From Chryseobacterium sp. S0630 (GTDB taxonomy: Bacteria; Bacteroidota; Bacteroidia; Flavobacteriales; Weeksellaceae): 42,570 bases of DNA. Of the stretch, positions 9,162 through 17,522 are shown piece after piece (positions within the stretch are counted from its first letter, which is position 1; each line of letters opens with the position of its first letter). The position numbers were made by a program, and so were the translations under genes. The DNA lies in the NCBI RefSeq assembly GCF_024158915.1, contig NZ_JAMZGF010000049.1, positions 1 to 42,570 of the forward strand, in the 5' to 3' direction. The notes under the pieces were generated by a model. That model was given only the letters and a program-made list of their open reading frames with translations, was not told the origin of the DNA and did not search any database.

Positions 9162-9200
9162 AAAAAAAATGCTTCATCTTATTGAGTTGATGAAGCATTT
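9162..9200 (-). terminator. Terminator of ABC-F gene
   Basis: A 12-bp perfect stem AAATGCTTCATC / GATGAAGCATTT with a 10-nt loop. The plus-strand A-run at 9162-9169 gives the minus-strand U-tract. Confidence 0.9.
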
Positions 9201-9210
9201 ATATTTTAGT

Positions 9211-11139
9211 TTAATCCAGTTGTGTTCCAAGATATTCCCACTCCTGTAAAGCTGTATCCAGCTCTTCCTTAGCTTTATTGTATTGTTCTAAGGTTTCATC
9301 GGAAGGATTTTCTTTAGCAAAAGAAGCTTCCATTTGCTCTACTTTTGTTTCAAGCTCGGAAATTTTTTCTTCTACTTTTTTGATTTTATTCTGAATATTT
9401 TTTTGTTCTTTACTTACAATATTGGAAGATTGGCTGCTGGTTACTACAGGTTTTTCTTCTACTTTCTTAGGTTCTACCTTTACTTCACTGTGAAGTTTTG
9501 CCTTTTCTGCCGAAATTTCTCTGATGGTTTCCTTTTGTCTGTACTCAAGGTATTCGTTGATATCTCCAAGGAATTCTTTCATTTTCCCATCACGGAATTC
9601 GTAGATCTTATCACAAAGTCCCTGAAGGAATTCCCTGTCGTGCGAGATTACGATTAAAGTTCCTTCAAAATTCTGCAGTGCCAGCTTGATAATTTCCTTA
9701 GACTGGATATCCAAGTGGTTGGTAGGTTCGTCCATAATCAAAGTATTGAAAGGACGAAGTAGCAGTTTACAAAGTGCCAGACGGTTTCTTTCTCCTCCGG
9801 AAAGTACTTTTGTCTTTTTAGTAACAGCATCTCCCTGGAAAAGGAAAGATCCTAATAAATCTCTTACTCTTGGCCTTGTTTCTTCTGTTGCAGCATCTTC
9901 AGCTTCTTCCAAAACAGTTTTATTAGGTGTTAAAACCTCTTCCTGATTCTGAGCGAAATATCCGATATTGACATTGTGCCCAAGATTCCAGGCACCGGAA
10001 TAATCTTTAATATCTCCTGCTAAAATTTTAGCCAACGTTGTTTTTCCCTGTCCGTTCTGTCCTAGAAGGGCAATTCTGTCTCCTCTCTGAACAATAAAGT
10101 CTACATCATCAAAAATCTGCTTCTGCCCGTAAGCTTTTCCAAGATTGATGGCTTCGAAGATCACTTTCCCCGGAACCATAGACTGTACGAAACGGATATT
10201 GAATTTTGAAACGTCTTCGTTATCAACTTCAATACGTTCGATTTTATCTAATTTTTTAATAAGTGACTGTGCGAAAGACGCTTTGGTAGCACTTGCACGG
10301 AACTTATTAATGTTGTCTTCCATTTGCTTGATCTCCGCATCCTGATTCTTTTTAGCCTGAATCAGTTTTTCACGGCGATCTTCTCTCATTACCAGATATT
10401 TTGAATAGTTGGCTTTATAGTCGTCAACTTTTCTGTTGTTGATATCAAAAGTACGGTTACACACCGCTGTCATAAACTGTTTATCGTGACTTACCAGAAC
10501 AATAGCTCCCGGATAATCTTTCAGGAAGTTCTCCAGCCAGATGATGGATTCCATATCCAGGTGGTTGGTAGGCTCATCGAGAAGCATAATATCGTTCTTC
10601 TGAAGAAGTAATTTTGCCAATTCGATTCTCATTCTCCATCCTCCGGAAAATTCATCAGTGATTTTTTGGAAATCATCGGCTTTAAATCCTAAACCAAACA
10701 ACACTTTTTCCATGTCACCTTCAAGATTGTAGGCATCATGGTTCATCAAAAGGTCATTCAGTTCGGTCATTTTATTAATCAGATCTGTATAAGAATCACT
10801 TTCGTAGTCTGTTCTCACAGTCATTTGGTGATTCACCTCTTCAAGCTCATTTTTCCAGGCATTGATCTGTTCGAAAGCCTGCATGGTTTCTGCCCACACT
10901 GTTCTTCCTTTTACGAAATCAAGATCCTGCTTCAGGAAACCAATGGTAACACTTCCTTCAGTCACCACTTCTCCTTCGTAGAAATTAATTTCTCCGGAAA
11001 GCATTTTCAATAAAGTGGATTTTCCTGCTCCATTTTTACCAACGAGACCTACTTTATCATCCTTTTTAATGGTGAAATTGACATTTTGAAATAAATAATT
11101 TCCTGAATGGTGTAATCCTAAACTTTGAACCGAAAGCAT
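9211..11139 (-). CDS. ABC-F family ATPase (ribosome-associated translation factor type)
   Basis: 642 residues with two ABC domains and no membrane segments, which defines ABC-F proteins acting at the ribosomal E site. Domain 1 has Walker A GKNGAGKST (about 35-43), signature FSGGWRMRIELA and Walker B MLLDEPTNHLD. Domain 2 has Walker A GQNGQGKTT, signature LSGGERNRLAL and Walker B IMDEPTNHLD. Between them lies the charged P-site tRNA interaction linker (about 240-310), and the C-terminus (about 550-642) is a Lys/Glu-rich coiled coil as in Uup and YdiF. Both ATP sites look intact. It is a single gene with a -7 box at 11180-11187 and a strong terminator. Housekeeping translation support is more likely than antibiotic protection, but sequence alone cannot decide. 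Confidence 0.95.
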   Translation of the reverse strand: MLSVQSLGLHHSGNYLFQNVNFTIKKDDKVGLVGKNGAGKSTLLKMLSGEINFYEGEVVTEGSVTIGFLKQDLDFVKGRTVWAETMQAFEQINAWKNELEEVNHQMTVRTDYESDSYTDLINKMTELNDLLMNHDAYNLEGDMEKVLFGLGFKADDFQKITDEFSGGWRMRIELAKLLLQKNDIMLLDEPTNHLDMESIIWLENFLKDYPGAIVLVSHDKQFMTAVCNRTFDINNRKVDDYKANYSKYLVMREDRREKLIQAKKNQDAEIKQMEDNINKFRASATKASFAQSLIKKLDKIERIEVDNEDVSKFNIRFVQSMVPGKVIFEAINLGKAYGQKQIFDDVDFIVQRGDRIALLGQNGQGKTTLAKILAGDIKDYSGAWNLGHNVNIGYFAQNQEEVLTPNKTVLEEAEDAATEETRPRVRDLLGSFLFQGDAVTKKTKVLSGGERNRLALCKLLLRPFNTLIMDEPTNHLDIQSKEIIKLALQNFEGTLIVISHDREFLQGLCDKIYEFRDGKMKEFLGDINEYLEYRQKETIREISAEKAKLHSEVKVEPKKVEEKPVVTSSQSSNIVSKEQKNIQNKIKKVEEKISELETKVEQMEASFAKENPSDETLEQYNKAKEELDTALQEWEYLGTQLD

Positions 11140-11179
11140 CTTAATTAATAATTAGTAATGAATAATGAATTTTCGGGTG

Positions 11180-11187
11180 CAAAAATA
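11180..11187 (-). promoter_or_regulatory. -7 box (TATTTTTG) of the ABC-F gene
   Basis: TAnnTTTG match 40 bp before the ATG, with the same core (GCAAAAATA on the plus strand) as the tig promoter. Confidence 0.5.
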
Positions 11188-11218
11188 CGGAAAAAGAAAT
11201 GAATAGCCGAGAAATAAA

Positions 11219-11245
11219 AAAACTGCCCAAAACGGACAGCTTTTT
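11219..11245 (-). terminator. Probable terminator of the 245-aa unknown gene
   Basis: An imperfect hairpin (AAAAA-CTG-CC against GG-CAG-TTTTT, with mismatches) reading into U's on the minus strand, about 35 bp after the stop. Confidence 0.5.
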
Positions 11246-11279
11246 CTCTTACGAAAACGGATTTCAGAAAAGGATTTAT

Positions 11280-12017
11280 TTAATGAATATTGATAAGCTG
11301 TAATATTGACTGTCCTTCTGATACAGGAACTACCGGAGCTGCTCCGGGTGCGTTTGTAATACCATAAGTTCCGGGAATCATCTCTAAGTCATATTGTACA
11401 TTCTTATCACTGAATATGAATTTACATCCCGGTGCCATTGTACGGTTGGTAACAGATCCTGAATTCATATTGGTCTGTGCAGCGAATAAAACTATATTTT
11501 CATTAGGCTGCATAGTCACCTGTCCCTGTGACATACAACTAAATGCACAGAATGGCTGAAACTCTCCGTTTACTTTTGCTGCAAGTCCAATGGTTATATT
11601 AGGTATACCCAGGAATCTGTCATTTCTTACTGTAATCATTCCTGCAGGAGCTGGTCCGTTTATCGAAAATGAACCATCCGGATGGAAAGTTACTGCTGTA
11701 CCCAAGGGAATTTCCTCTGATAAAGCCTGCATCTGAATGGTTGAGTTTGGCTCAATAATTCCTTTATTATAAACATATACTTTATATTGGGGTTCACAAT
11801 CAATTTCTATTGTACCAAAAACATCCATAAAGTTGATGGCAAACCAAGCCGGCACTCCTGTATTAAGCTGATCAAAACCTGTAGCTCCTTTATATCCCAT
11901 AAGCTGGTAACCATTTTCCTGAAGATACTGTAAAATGGCTTTTTGTTCTTGTGATGTAAAATCAAAGTTAATTGTGTATAATGTAGTTCCTGATTTTTGA
12001 ATGAGTGTCTTTTCCAT
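11280..12017 (-). CDS. Unknown beta-rich cytosolic protein next to the Tle1-like gene
   Basis: 245 residues with no signal peptide, lipobox or membrane segment. I do not recognise the family. The N-terminus (1-50) looks alpha/beta (FDFTSQEQKAILQYLQENGYQLMGYKG). The rest is a series of short beta strands with glycine and proline turns (VTFHPDGSFSINGPAPAGMITVRND, GLAAKVNGEFQPFCAFSC) and few charges, like a lectin-like or jelly-roll fold. Cysteines occur at about 90, 179, 183 and 220. It is the next gene after the Tle1-like protein on the same strand, 252 bp downstream with a weak hairpin between, so co-transcription is uncertain. A role as partner or immunity protein is conceivable from position but nothing in the sequence shows it. 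Confidence 0.75.
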   Translation of the reverse strand: MEKTLIQKSGTTLYTINFDFTSQEQKAILQYLQENGYQLMGYKGATGFDQLNTGVPAWFAINFMDVFGTIEIDCEPQYKVYVYNKGIIEPNSTIQMQALSEEIPLGTAVTFHPDGSFSINGPAPAGMITVRNDRFLGIPNITIGLAAKVNGEFQPFCAFSCMSQGQVTMQPNENIVLFAAQTNMNSGSVTNRTMAPGCKFIFSDKNVQYDLEMIPGTYGITNAPGAAPVVPVSEGQSILQLINIH

Positions 12018-12205
12018 TGTTTTAATCTTTGGTGTTCTTACTCTTTTTGATATTAGGCTTTTCAGAATACGCCTTTGCTCATATTATTTTCTGAAGCTTC
12101 GTGAAATGAGCAACTCAAAGTAACGGGAATTACTATTCAAAATTTACAGTAGAATGTACTAAATTTAACATTCCGTAATTATACTCAACTGATCGTTAAT
12201 AAATT

Positions 12206-12236
12206 ACAAAAAAAAGGAGACACCCTCAGATGTCCC
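12206..12236 (-). terminator. Possible terminator of the Tle1-like gene
   Basis: Stem AGGAGACA / TGTCCCCT (one mismatch) beside an A8 run on the plus strand that reads as a U-tract on the minus strand, 34 bp after the stop. Confidence 0.6.
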
Positions 12237-12269
12237 CTAACCTAAATTTAAAACTGAGAAGTATTTTCA

Positions 12270-13625
12270 TTAATTCTTCCATTCATTTAATATGGTAGTT
12301 GCCGGTATTTTCACAATAGAACGAACCCAGATATCATTATTGGGAACGTTTGTTCCATACAGAAAATCTGCAACAAAGCTGTCTTCCGGCAAATGAAGTT
12401 CTACAGAAAGCCTTTTTGTCTGGCTTGTTTCATCCACAGAGGTACGGCTTGAGACGTTTAATCCATTATTGATCAGCTCAATATTAATTTCACGCTGAGT
12501 TCTGTACTGAAAACTATCACTATACAATCCGAAGTTTGATGAAATATGAGTATAATCCACAAATCTTCCAAAATCATATATTGGTTTTTTGTTTGCAGAA
12601 AGATCCTTCACATATTCTTTCATTTTGATATAAAACCGATGAAGAAAAGCATGTTTATTATAATCTGTTCCAAAATACGCTTCATTCTCGGTACTAAATA
12701 CTGATAATATGGTATTGGTTTCGTCCATCATCAGTTTTCCATATACTTTTGACAGGTCATTATATACTTTATCCCGGCAAACATAGGCCTGCGAAAGACC
12801 ATCCACCGTTTCCACTTTATATTCCGAGAGTAAAACATCCCATATTTTATTTCCATCAGCATTGGTTTTTGCATTTCTGATATCGGAAACATAGTTATGC
12901 AGATCATCAACATTCGTGAAATCTGTAGAAATATAAACAGATTGCGGACCTTCCAAATATCCGCCTCCAATATCTGCATGATCCCCAGGAACAAATACTT
13001 CTTTCCAAACGGAGGACTGATTTTCTGATTTCTGATCCTGCATTGTTTTCGAATTCTCAAACAAACCTGTCAATGGAAAGAAAAACCTGCCTTCATTGAC
13101 CGCACAGAAATGCAAAGCATTCTCTACCTGTGCAGATATCTTCATATTATAAGTATTAAAAGGCTTAGACTCTACCGTATCAAAAAGGCCCAAAAATTTT
13201 ATTCTGCAATTTCCTACCGCATAAAATGTCAGAAGCTGATTACAGAAAGTTCTTGCCAGCATACCTCCTCTCCCGAATCCGTAGATATAGAAATGGTATT
13301 CCTTGGTTTCATCATGGGTTATTTTTTGTACAAAATCTCCGGCTTTCTGAAGTTTATCATCAGATGAATATCCGCTTCCATAAGGTGGATTTGCACATGT
13401 TGCCATGGCAAAATTATTATCTTCATTACCTGTTGCGGTGCCAATTCCTTCAATATATATTTTTTCATCTCCAACGAATAAACTGTATAATTTATAGATA
13501 TTGCTGAAAGTTCCATAATAGCTTTCATTATTGTTCAGCGGTTTATCCGGTGAAAGAATATTTACTCCATTATTTCCTGTACCGTCAAAGAAAATCCCGA
13601 CGGAAATCACTCTACTGCCATTCAT
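12270..13625 (-). CDS. Tle1-like DUF2235 alpha/beta-hydrolase protein with Ser-to-Gly at the nucleophile
   Basis: 451 residues of the DUF2235 / type VI secretion phospholipase effector (Tle1-like) fold. Seen motifs are IFFDGTGNN (11-19), the elbow YGFGRGGMLAR (115-125), LFDTVES (147-153) and PGDHADIGGGY (213-223). Family members normally have GFSRG at the elbow, where Ser is the nucleophile; here codon 118 (13272-13274 on the plus strand) is GGG, Gly. The putative catalytic His216 and Asp149 or Asp218 remain. By known chemistry the protein should be unable to act as a serine phospholipase, so it may be a pseudoenzyme, a binding protein, or use other residues. There is no signal peptide, as for secreted T6SS effectors, but no VgrG, PAAR or Hcp gene is in the window. 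A 109-aa frame inside it is a shadow. Confidence 0.85.
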   Translation of the reverse strand: MNGSRVISVGIFFDGTGNNGVNILSPDKPLNNNESYYGTFSNIYKLYSLFVGDEKIYIEGIGTATGNEDNNFAMATCANPPYGSGYSSDDKLQKAGDFVQKITHDETKEYHFYIYGFGRGGMLARTFCNQLLTFYAVGNCRIKFLGLFDTVESKPFNTYNMKISAQVENALHFCAVNEGRFFFPLTGLFENSKTMQDQKSENQSSVWKEVFVPGDHADIGGGYLEGPQSVYISTDFTNVDDLHNYVSDIRNAKTNADGNKIWDVLLSEYKVETVDGLSQAYVCRDKVYNDLSKVYGKLMMDETNTILSVFSTENEAYFGTDYNKHAFLHRFYIKMKEYVKDLSANKKPIYDFGRFVDYTHISSNFGLYSDSFQYRTQREINIELINNGLNVSSRTSVDETSQTKRLSVELHLPEDSFVADFLYGTNVPNNDIWVRSIVKIPATTILNEWKN

Positions 13626-13747
13626 GTTTTTACTTTAATTTTTTTATTACAGATCTTGTTTGTGTTTTTTTCAATTAAAATCCCTCAAAGAGACATTCCA
13701 AAATAACAGAAGAAAAATAAGGTTCACTAGAGTGAAAAGTACCAAAT

Positions 13748-13771
13748 AAAAAAATCCGTATTTCTACGGAA
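13748..13771 (-). terminator. Terminator of the two-component operon
   Basis: Stem TCCGTA / TACGGA with loop TTTC, followed on the minus strand by a U-tract. It lies just after the response regulator stop. Confidence 0.75.
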
Positions 13772-13776
13772 TCAGA

Positions 13777-14454
13777 TTATATTTTTTCAAGAGAATAAAT
13801 ATTATTAACAATGGCATAGATTACTATTCCCACTGTATTTTTAGCTCCAATCTTCTCCAAAATACGCTGTCGGTGACTTTCTACAGTTCTTGGGCTGATA
13901 AAGAGTTTTTCTCCTATTTCATTATTGGTAAATTCCTGGCAGATTAGTTTTACCACATCTTTTTCTCTTTCAGATAATTCGTCTTCTGTTTCAAAAAGTG
14001 AATTTTTCTTGGCAGAACTGTTCATATAAGTAAACAGCATCTGATGATCTTCAGCCGTGAAAAAGACTCCGTTTTTATCCACCATTGTAATGGCATCAAT
14101 AAAGGTTTTCTTATTCGAATTTTTGGGAAGAAATGCTGATACTCCCAGCTTCACCATATATCCAAGAATAGAGGTTTTATAGTGTGATGAGAGGATAATA
14201 ATTTTAAGATCGGGATATTTTTCTTTCAGGATTTCTACCAGTTCAAAACCGTTCATTGGTTTCATCTGAACATCTATCAAAGCAATATCAGGAAATTCAT
14301 CTTTTGAAAGTTTTCCGAGGTCTTCAATAAAATCGGGGCCATTATCTGCGGTAAGGCAAACCGATATATTTTTTTCATTGGACAGCAACATTTTTACCCC
14401 TTCGAGGATCAGCTGTTCATCATCAATCAGTGCTAGTTTGATTTGGGAACTCAT
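13777..14454 (-). CDS. NarL/LuxR-family response regulator
   Basis: 225 residues. The receiver domain (about 5-125) has the acidic pair D11-D12, the phospho-acceptor D61 in ALIDVQM, and the conserved switch residues S89/S90 and K111 (FLPK). A C-terminal LuxR-type helix-turn-helix (about 158-218) reads LSEREKDVVKLICQEFTNNEIGEKLFISPRTVESHRQ across its length. It is a cytosolic DNA-binding regulator, partner of the kinase whose gene overlaps its start by 32 bp, so the two are translationally coupled. It is last in an apparent operon that ends at the hairpin 13748-13771. Targets are unknown. Confidence 0.93.
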   Translation of the reverse strand: MSSQIKLALIDDEQLILEGVKMLLSNEKNISVCLTADNGPDFIEDLGKLSKDEFPDIALIDVQMKPMNGFELVEILKEKYPDLKIIILSSHYKTSILGYMVKLGVSAFLPKNSNKKTFIDAITMVDKNGVFFTAEDHQMLFTYMNSSAKKNSLFETEDELSEREKDVVKLICQEFTNNEIGEKLFISPRTVESHRQRILEKIGAKNTVGIVIYAIVNNIYSLEKI

Positions 14455-15217
14455 GATATTTTGGAATTTTTATGATTAAACGACTTCCTTTATTCGAAAA
14501 TGTTTTTTTCCATTTGTGTGTGGCGTTCATTGATTTGATGCGGGATTCAATATTTTTAATTCCCATCCCTTTTTTCACTTCTTCATATTCAAATCCCTGT
14601 CCGTTATCAGAAATTACAACAGTCATATTTTCAGGATAATCCTTAATATAAATCCAAAGATCTGTTGCATCTGAATGCTTGATCACATTGGTAGTAAACT
14701 CCTGAATAATCCTGTACAGCTGTACTTCCACGAAAAGATCTTTCTTTTCATATCCAGACATTACCTGCAGGGAAATATTGATTTTATGGGAAAGGTTGGC
14801 TATTAATTCTTCAACATATAAAACCAGACCCACAGATTCCAGGTTTACAGGGTATAATGAATGGGAAATACTTCTGGCCGCATCAATCAGGGAAGACATC
14901 TGGCCGTAGATATTCTTTTTGATCAGCTCATCACCCTGAGTATCGAGGTTATTCAGCCATAAAGAAAGAATATTGAGGCGGTTTCCGATATCATCATGAA
15001 TCATCACTGCAATTCTTTTTCTTTCTTCTTCCTGAGCCTTAATATTTTCCAGAACTAATTTTTTCTGATGAAGAACTTCCGCTTCATGCTGTACATTTTT
15101 TTCCTTAATAATTCTGGTAATAAAAGCTCTGTAAGCTAACAGAATAAAGGATACGATAACTGTTATGGTAACAATTATCAGGATCAGCAGATTGATATTT
15201 AAAGTTACTTCTTTAAT
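14423..15217 (-). CDS. NarL-type sensor histidine kinase (HisKA_3/HATPase), start codon unresolved
   Basis: The kinase core is clear: dimerisation/phosphoacceptor box ERKRIAVMIHDDIGNRL with the phospho-His, N-box FTTNVIKHSD, and G-boxes ISDNGQGF and GMGIKNIESRI. It lacks a large sensor domain. Reading upstream in frame gives a coiled-coil linker and one hydrophobic helix (NINLLILIITVTIVIVSFIL), exactly what NarL-type kinases of this group have. Yet between the in-frame stop at 15266-15268 and the GTG at 15005-15007 there is no ATG, GTG or TTG. I place the start at the ATT at 15215-15217, overlapping the end of the membrane-protein gene by 13 bp; this gives about 264 residues. Starting at the GTG would cut into the phosphoacceptor domain. 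A sequencing error, an ATT/ATC/CTG start, or a coupled restart are alternatives. Confidence 0.75.
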   Translation of the reverse strand: MKEVTLNINLLILIIVTITVIVSFILLAYRAFITRIIKEKNVQHEAEVLHQKKLVLENIKAQEEERKRIAVMIHDDIGNRLNILSLWLNNLDTQGDELIKKNIYGQMSSLIDAARSISHSLYPVNLESVGLVLYVEELIANLSHKINISLQVMSGYEKKDLFVEVQLYRIIQEFTTNVIKHSDATDLWIYIKDYPENMTVVISDNGQGFEYEEVKKGMGIKNIESRIKSMNATHKWKKTFSNKGSRLIIKIPKYHEFPNQTSTD

Positions 15218-15828
15218 CTGAAAAAAGTATATAAAAATGAACAGTACAAAATACTCGAAAGAATATTATTGGCACTGAGAATAGTATAATAATCGTTTTC
15301 GGACAGATTGGCGATCTGGTGCTGAATGATAAAAATAAATACTGAGACAGAGTAATAGAAAAAAATACTGGCATCTACAAGAAGAAAGCGGTTCTGTGTA
15401 GAGGTATTTTTAATCTCAAGAATCAGGGTAAATCCTGACAAGCAAATAATGATAATATTGGAAACCACTTTCGCTATATCAGCATTGGCAGGATAATCAA
15501 ATCCATATTTCGAGATCATAAAACCGGCTGCTAGCACTCCAACGACTCCAAGAACTGATTTTGGCCAGTCCAGCTTTCTGATAAATAAACCTGTCAGTAG
15601 AAAAAACTCTCCCGCTATATAGAGAGGATAGAGAAATGATGTATCATTCAGTCTGAAGATATAAGGCAGCGCCAGATTCAGCAATTCAATAAAAAAAAGA
15701 AAAGCAATACAATGAAAATATTGCTTTTCTTTATGATTTAATATGCGGTATTTTGCTGCTCCCAGTAGTATAACGGACAGGAGCAGTGCATAGTTCAGGA
15801 ATAAAATTGCCTTATAAAGTTCAGCCAT
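15205..15828 (-). CDS. Unknown polytopic membrane protein of the two-component operon
   Basis: 207 residues with about seven hydrophobic segments (roughly 8-24, 40-56, 66-82, 92-105, 121-137, 151-168 and 183-202), so an integral inner-membrane protein with no recognisable catalytic motif. The layout resembles the 7TM sensory modules that sit beside NarL-type kinases. It directly precedes, and probably overlaps, the histidine kinase gene, which has only one membrane helix of its own. A role as separate sensing or input subunit is a reasonable inference. It starts 16 bp after the 259-aa unknown gene. I do not recognise a named family. Confidence 0.8.
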   Translation of the reverse strand: MAELYKAILFLNYALLLSVILLGAAKYRILNHKEKQYFHCIAFLFFIELLNLALPYIFRLNDTSFLYPLYIAGEFFLLTGLFIRKLDWPKSVLGVVGVLAAGFMISKYGFDYPANADIAKVVSNIIIICLSGFTLILEIKNTSTQNRFLLVDASIFFYYSVSVFIFIIQHQIANLSENDYYTILSANNILSSILYCSFLYTFFRLKK

Positions 15829-15844
15829 TCCTCAGTATATCGTT

Positions 15845-16624
15845 TTAAAATTCACTTCCTACATCTACATCTGGGATACGGCAGATAGGAGGACATGGTT
15901 TTGCCCAGTCGTAAGTATTGGAAATTGATTCTGCTCCCAGTTCTGCACTTCTAAGGTTTTCACGGAAAGAGATAAAGATAAGCGTTACCAACATTTTTCC
16001 GTAAATATCATTGTATCTGATCCCAAAAGAACAGGTAATACCAGCCAAACCATCGTCAGAAAGGCAAAGGTCTGCTGTAGGAACATAGAATTTTCTGAAA
16101 ATTCCACTACCCTGATTTTCTCTGGTCTCTTTATAGAACCAGTCCATACCTTGATTTCTCCAACGTTCAATAGCATCTACAGCTTTGTCCTGTTCAAGAA
16201 TTGGTGTATTGGAAACCGGCAATCCCATGTTGGCATTTTTCTCCATGCTTTCAAGATCTTTAGAAAGAACCGCATTTCTAATCAGGGTATATTCCTGAAT
16301 TTCCTGCAGTCTCAGATCTTTTTCAAGCTCGGTAAGAAAGCTGTATGGATATTCTTTTACGTCTATTTTTACCCCATCATTGTTCATAGGATAAAAGATA
16401 AGAATCAATCGGTCTCTGTAAATTCCTACTGCAGCACAGAAGTCTTTATAATCCTTAAACCCCCTCATCCATTCAAGGTGTTCTCTGGAAATATTAAAAA
16501 CATAGTTGGTAGGGATAAGCTTTTGAATTTTGGAAAAGTCAGAAAGACATGCTTTCCACTGGTTTGACGCTGCTCTACATTCTTCTACAGGCAGCATATA
16601 GTCTACAATGTTTAATGTTGACAT
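15845..16624 (-). CDS. Unknown protein upstream of the two-component genes
   Basis: About 259 residues from the ATG at 16622-16624 (MSTLNIVDYMLPVEECRAAS). The open frame extends to 16675, but that stretch is AT-rich leader; an ATG at 16628-16630 is a close alternative. There is no signal peptide and no membrane segment. It has mixed alpha/beta character, with IYRDRLILIFYPMNNDGVKIDVKEYPY in the first half and SDDGLAGITCSFGIRYNDIYGKMLVTLIFISFREN in the second, and a cysteine-containing C-terminus (PCPPICRIPDV). I do not recognise a family. The stop is 16 bp before the membrane-protein start, which suggests one operon with the sensor kinase and regulator. Confidence 0.75.
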   Translation of the reverse strand: MSTLNIVDYMLPVEECRAASNQWKACLSDFSKIQKLIPTNYVFNISREHLEWMRGFKDYKDFCAAVGIYRDRLILIFYPMNNDGVKIDVKEYPYSFLTELEKDLRLQEIQEYTLIRNAVLSKDLESMEKNANMGLPVSNTPILEQDKAVDAIERWRNQGMDWFYKETRENQGSGIFRKFYVPTADLCLSDDGLAGITCSFGIRYNDIYGKMLVTLIFISFRENLRSAELGAESISNTYDWAKPCPPICRIPDVDVGSEF

Positions 16625-16686
16625 AAGCATAGTTTTTAGTCGTATAAAAATATACAAACTAAATATGCTATGCAAGAGGATTTTAA

Positions 16687-17307
16687 TTAATAATTTTTCA
16701 CAGTAATATGATAACAGCTCTGTTGCCTCTCTTTGATGTAATATATTCTACCAGCTTTCTCATAATGCTTTAAAACTTTCTCCAGAGCCACTTCCATTTT
16801 CGGATTGTATTTTAAAACGTTGTTGAATCTTACGTAAGAAATGTCAAAAGAGTTGCCATAGTTGTGAGAACTAATCCCTAGCGAGGCGTTTGAATTCACT
16901 CTTCTCAGCCTGCACTGGTCTTCAAGGGTTCTGGTAATAGATGAAACAGTAAATGTACCGCCTTTTGTATCCTTACTGAATTTAGACCCTATTTTTTCCA
17001 GAGTTGTTTTTGCCTTGGATACCATATAAGCTCTGCTATAATCAAGTCTCTGGACCTGATACCCTTTACCGGATTTTTTTATTTTGTGGAATTTTCCGTT
17101 GTTGATATATTTCTGTATGGTTTTGGAATCTTTCAATAATTGCACTCCAAAACCTTTGGAAGCATCAAGATGAGATTTATAAAGCGGTGTAGGTTCTACC
17201 TTCAATACAGTGGCAAGATCATAGCAGGGAAAAGCTTTTTTGGCTGCCTGCGAATAATGTAAACTATAAATAAAAGGTACAAAGACCACACAAAAAAACT
17301 TTCTCAT
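16687..17307 (-). CDS. DUF5715 family exported protein, peptidase M15-like
   Basis: 206 residues with a signal peptide (to about residue 20, LHYSQA). The C-terminal half carries an M15 / VanY-type metal site pattern: SSHNYGNSFDISYVRF (about 146-161) supplies His148 and Asp155, and the closing motif CYHITV near residue 198-203 supplies the last His. This is the SxHxxGxAxD...HxT arrangement of D,D-carboxypeptidase-like folds. SITRTLEDQCRLRR in front matches the DUF5715 region. It probably acts on peptidoglycan or another peptide in the periplasm, though activity is unproven. It is separated by 62 bp from the next gene downstream and transcribed divergently from aqpZ. Confidence 0.8.
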   Translation of the reverse strand: MRKFFCVVFVPFIYSLHYSQAAKKAFPCYDLATVLKVEPTPLYKSHLDASKGFGVQLLKDSKTIQKYINNGKFHKIKKSGKGYQVQRLDYSRAYMVSKAKTTLEKIGSKFSKDTKGGTFTVSSITRTLEDQCRLRRVNSNASLGISSHNYGNSFDISYVRFNNVLKYNPKMEVALEKVLKHYEKAGRIYYIKERQQSCYHITVKNY

Positions 17308-17492
17308 TCACCTTCCTTTTAAATTACAAATGAAAGATAAAACATTTATGTTGGATCTTTCAAGACTGACGATAATACTCTCTCAACAAATCCCAAACAA
17401 ACATTACACCAAATTACAGATTTTGCAATTTTTGTTCCCTCTTTTTTGAAATATTTTTTCAGTTTTAACTTTTTACTTTAAGATTTAAATTT

Positions 17493-17500
17493 TACATTTG
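17493..17500 (+). promoter_or_regulatory. aqpZ: -7 box (TACATTTG) of aqpZ
   Basis: Exact TAnnTTTG match, 22 bp before the ATG, in a T-rich region that lacks a clean -33 TTTG at standard spacing. Confidence 0.55.
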
Positions 17501-17522
17501 AGATACATAAACAATAAACAAC

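Noticed and set aside
12731..13528. Overlapping open frames of 69-109 aa inside the Tle1-like gene on both strands
   Set aside because: Shadows of the real reading frame; none has a plausible start or family.
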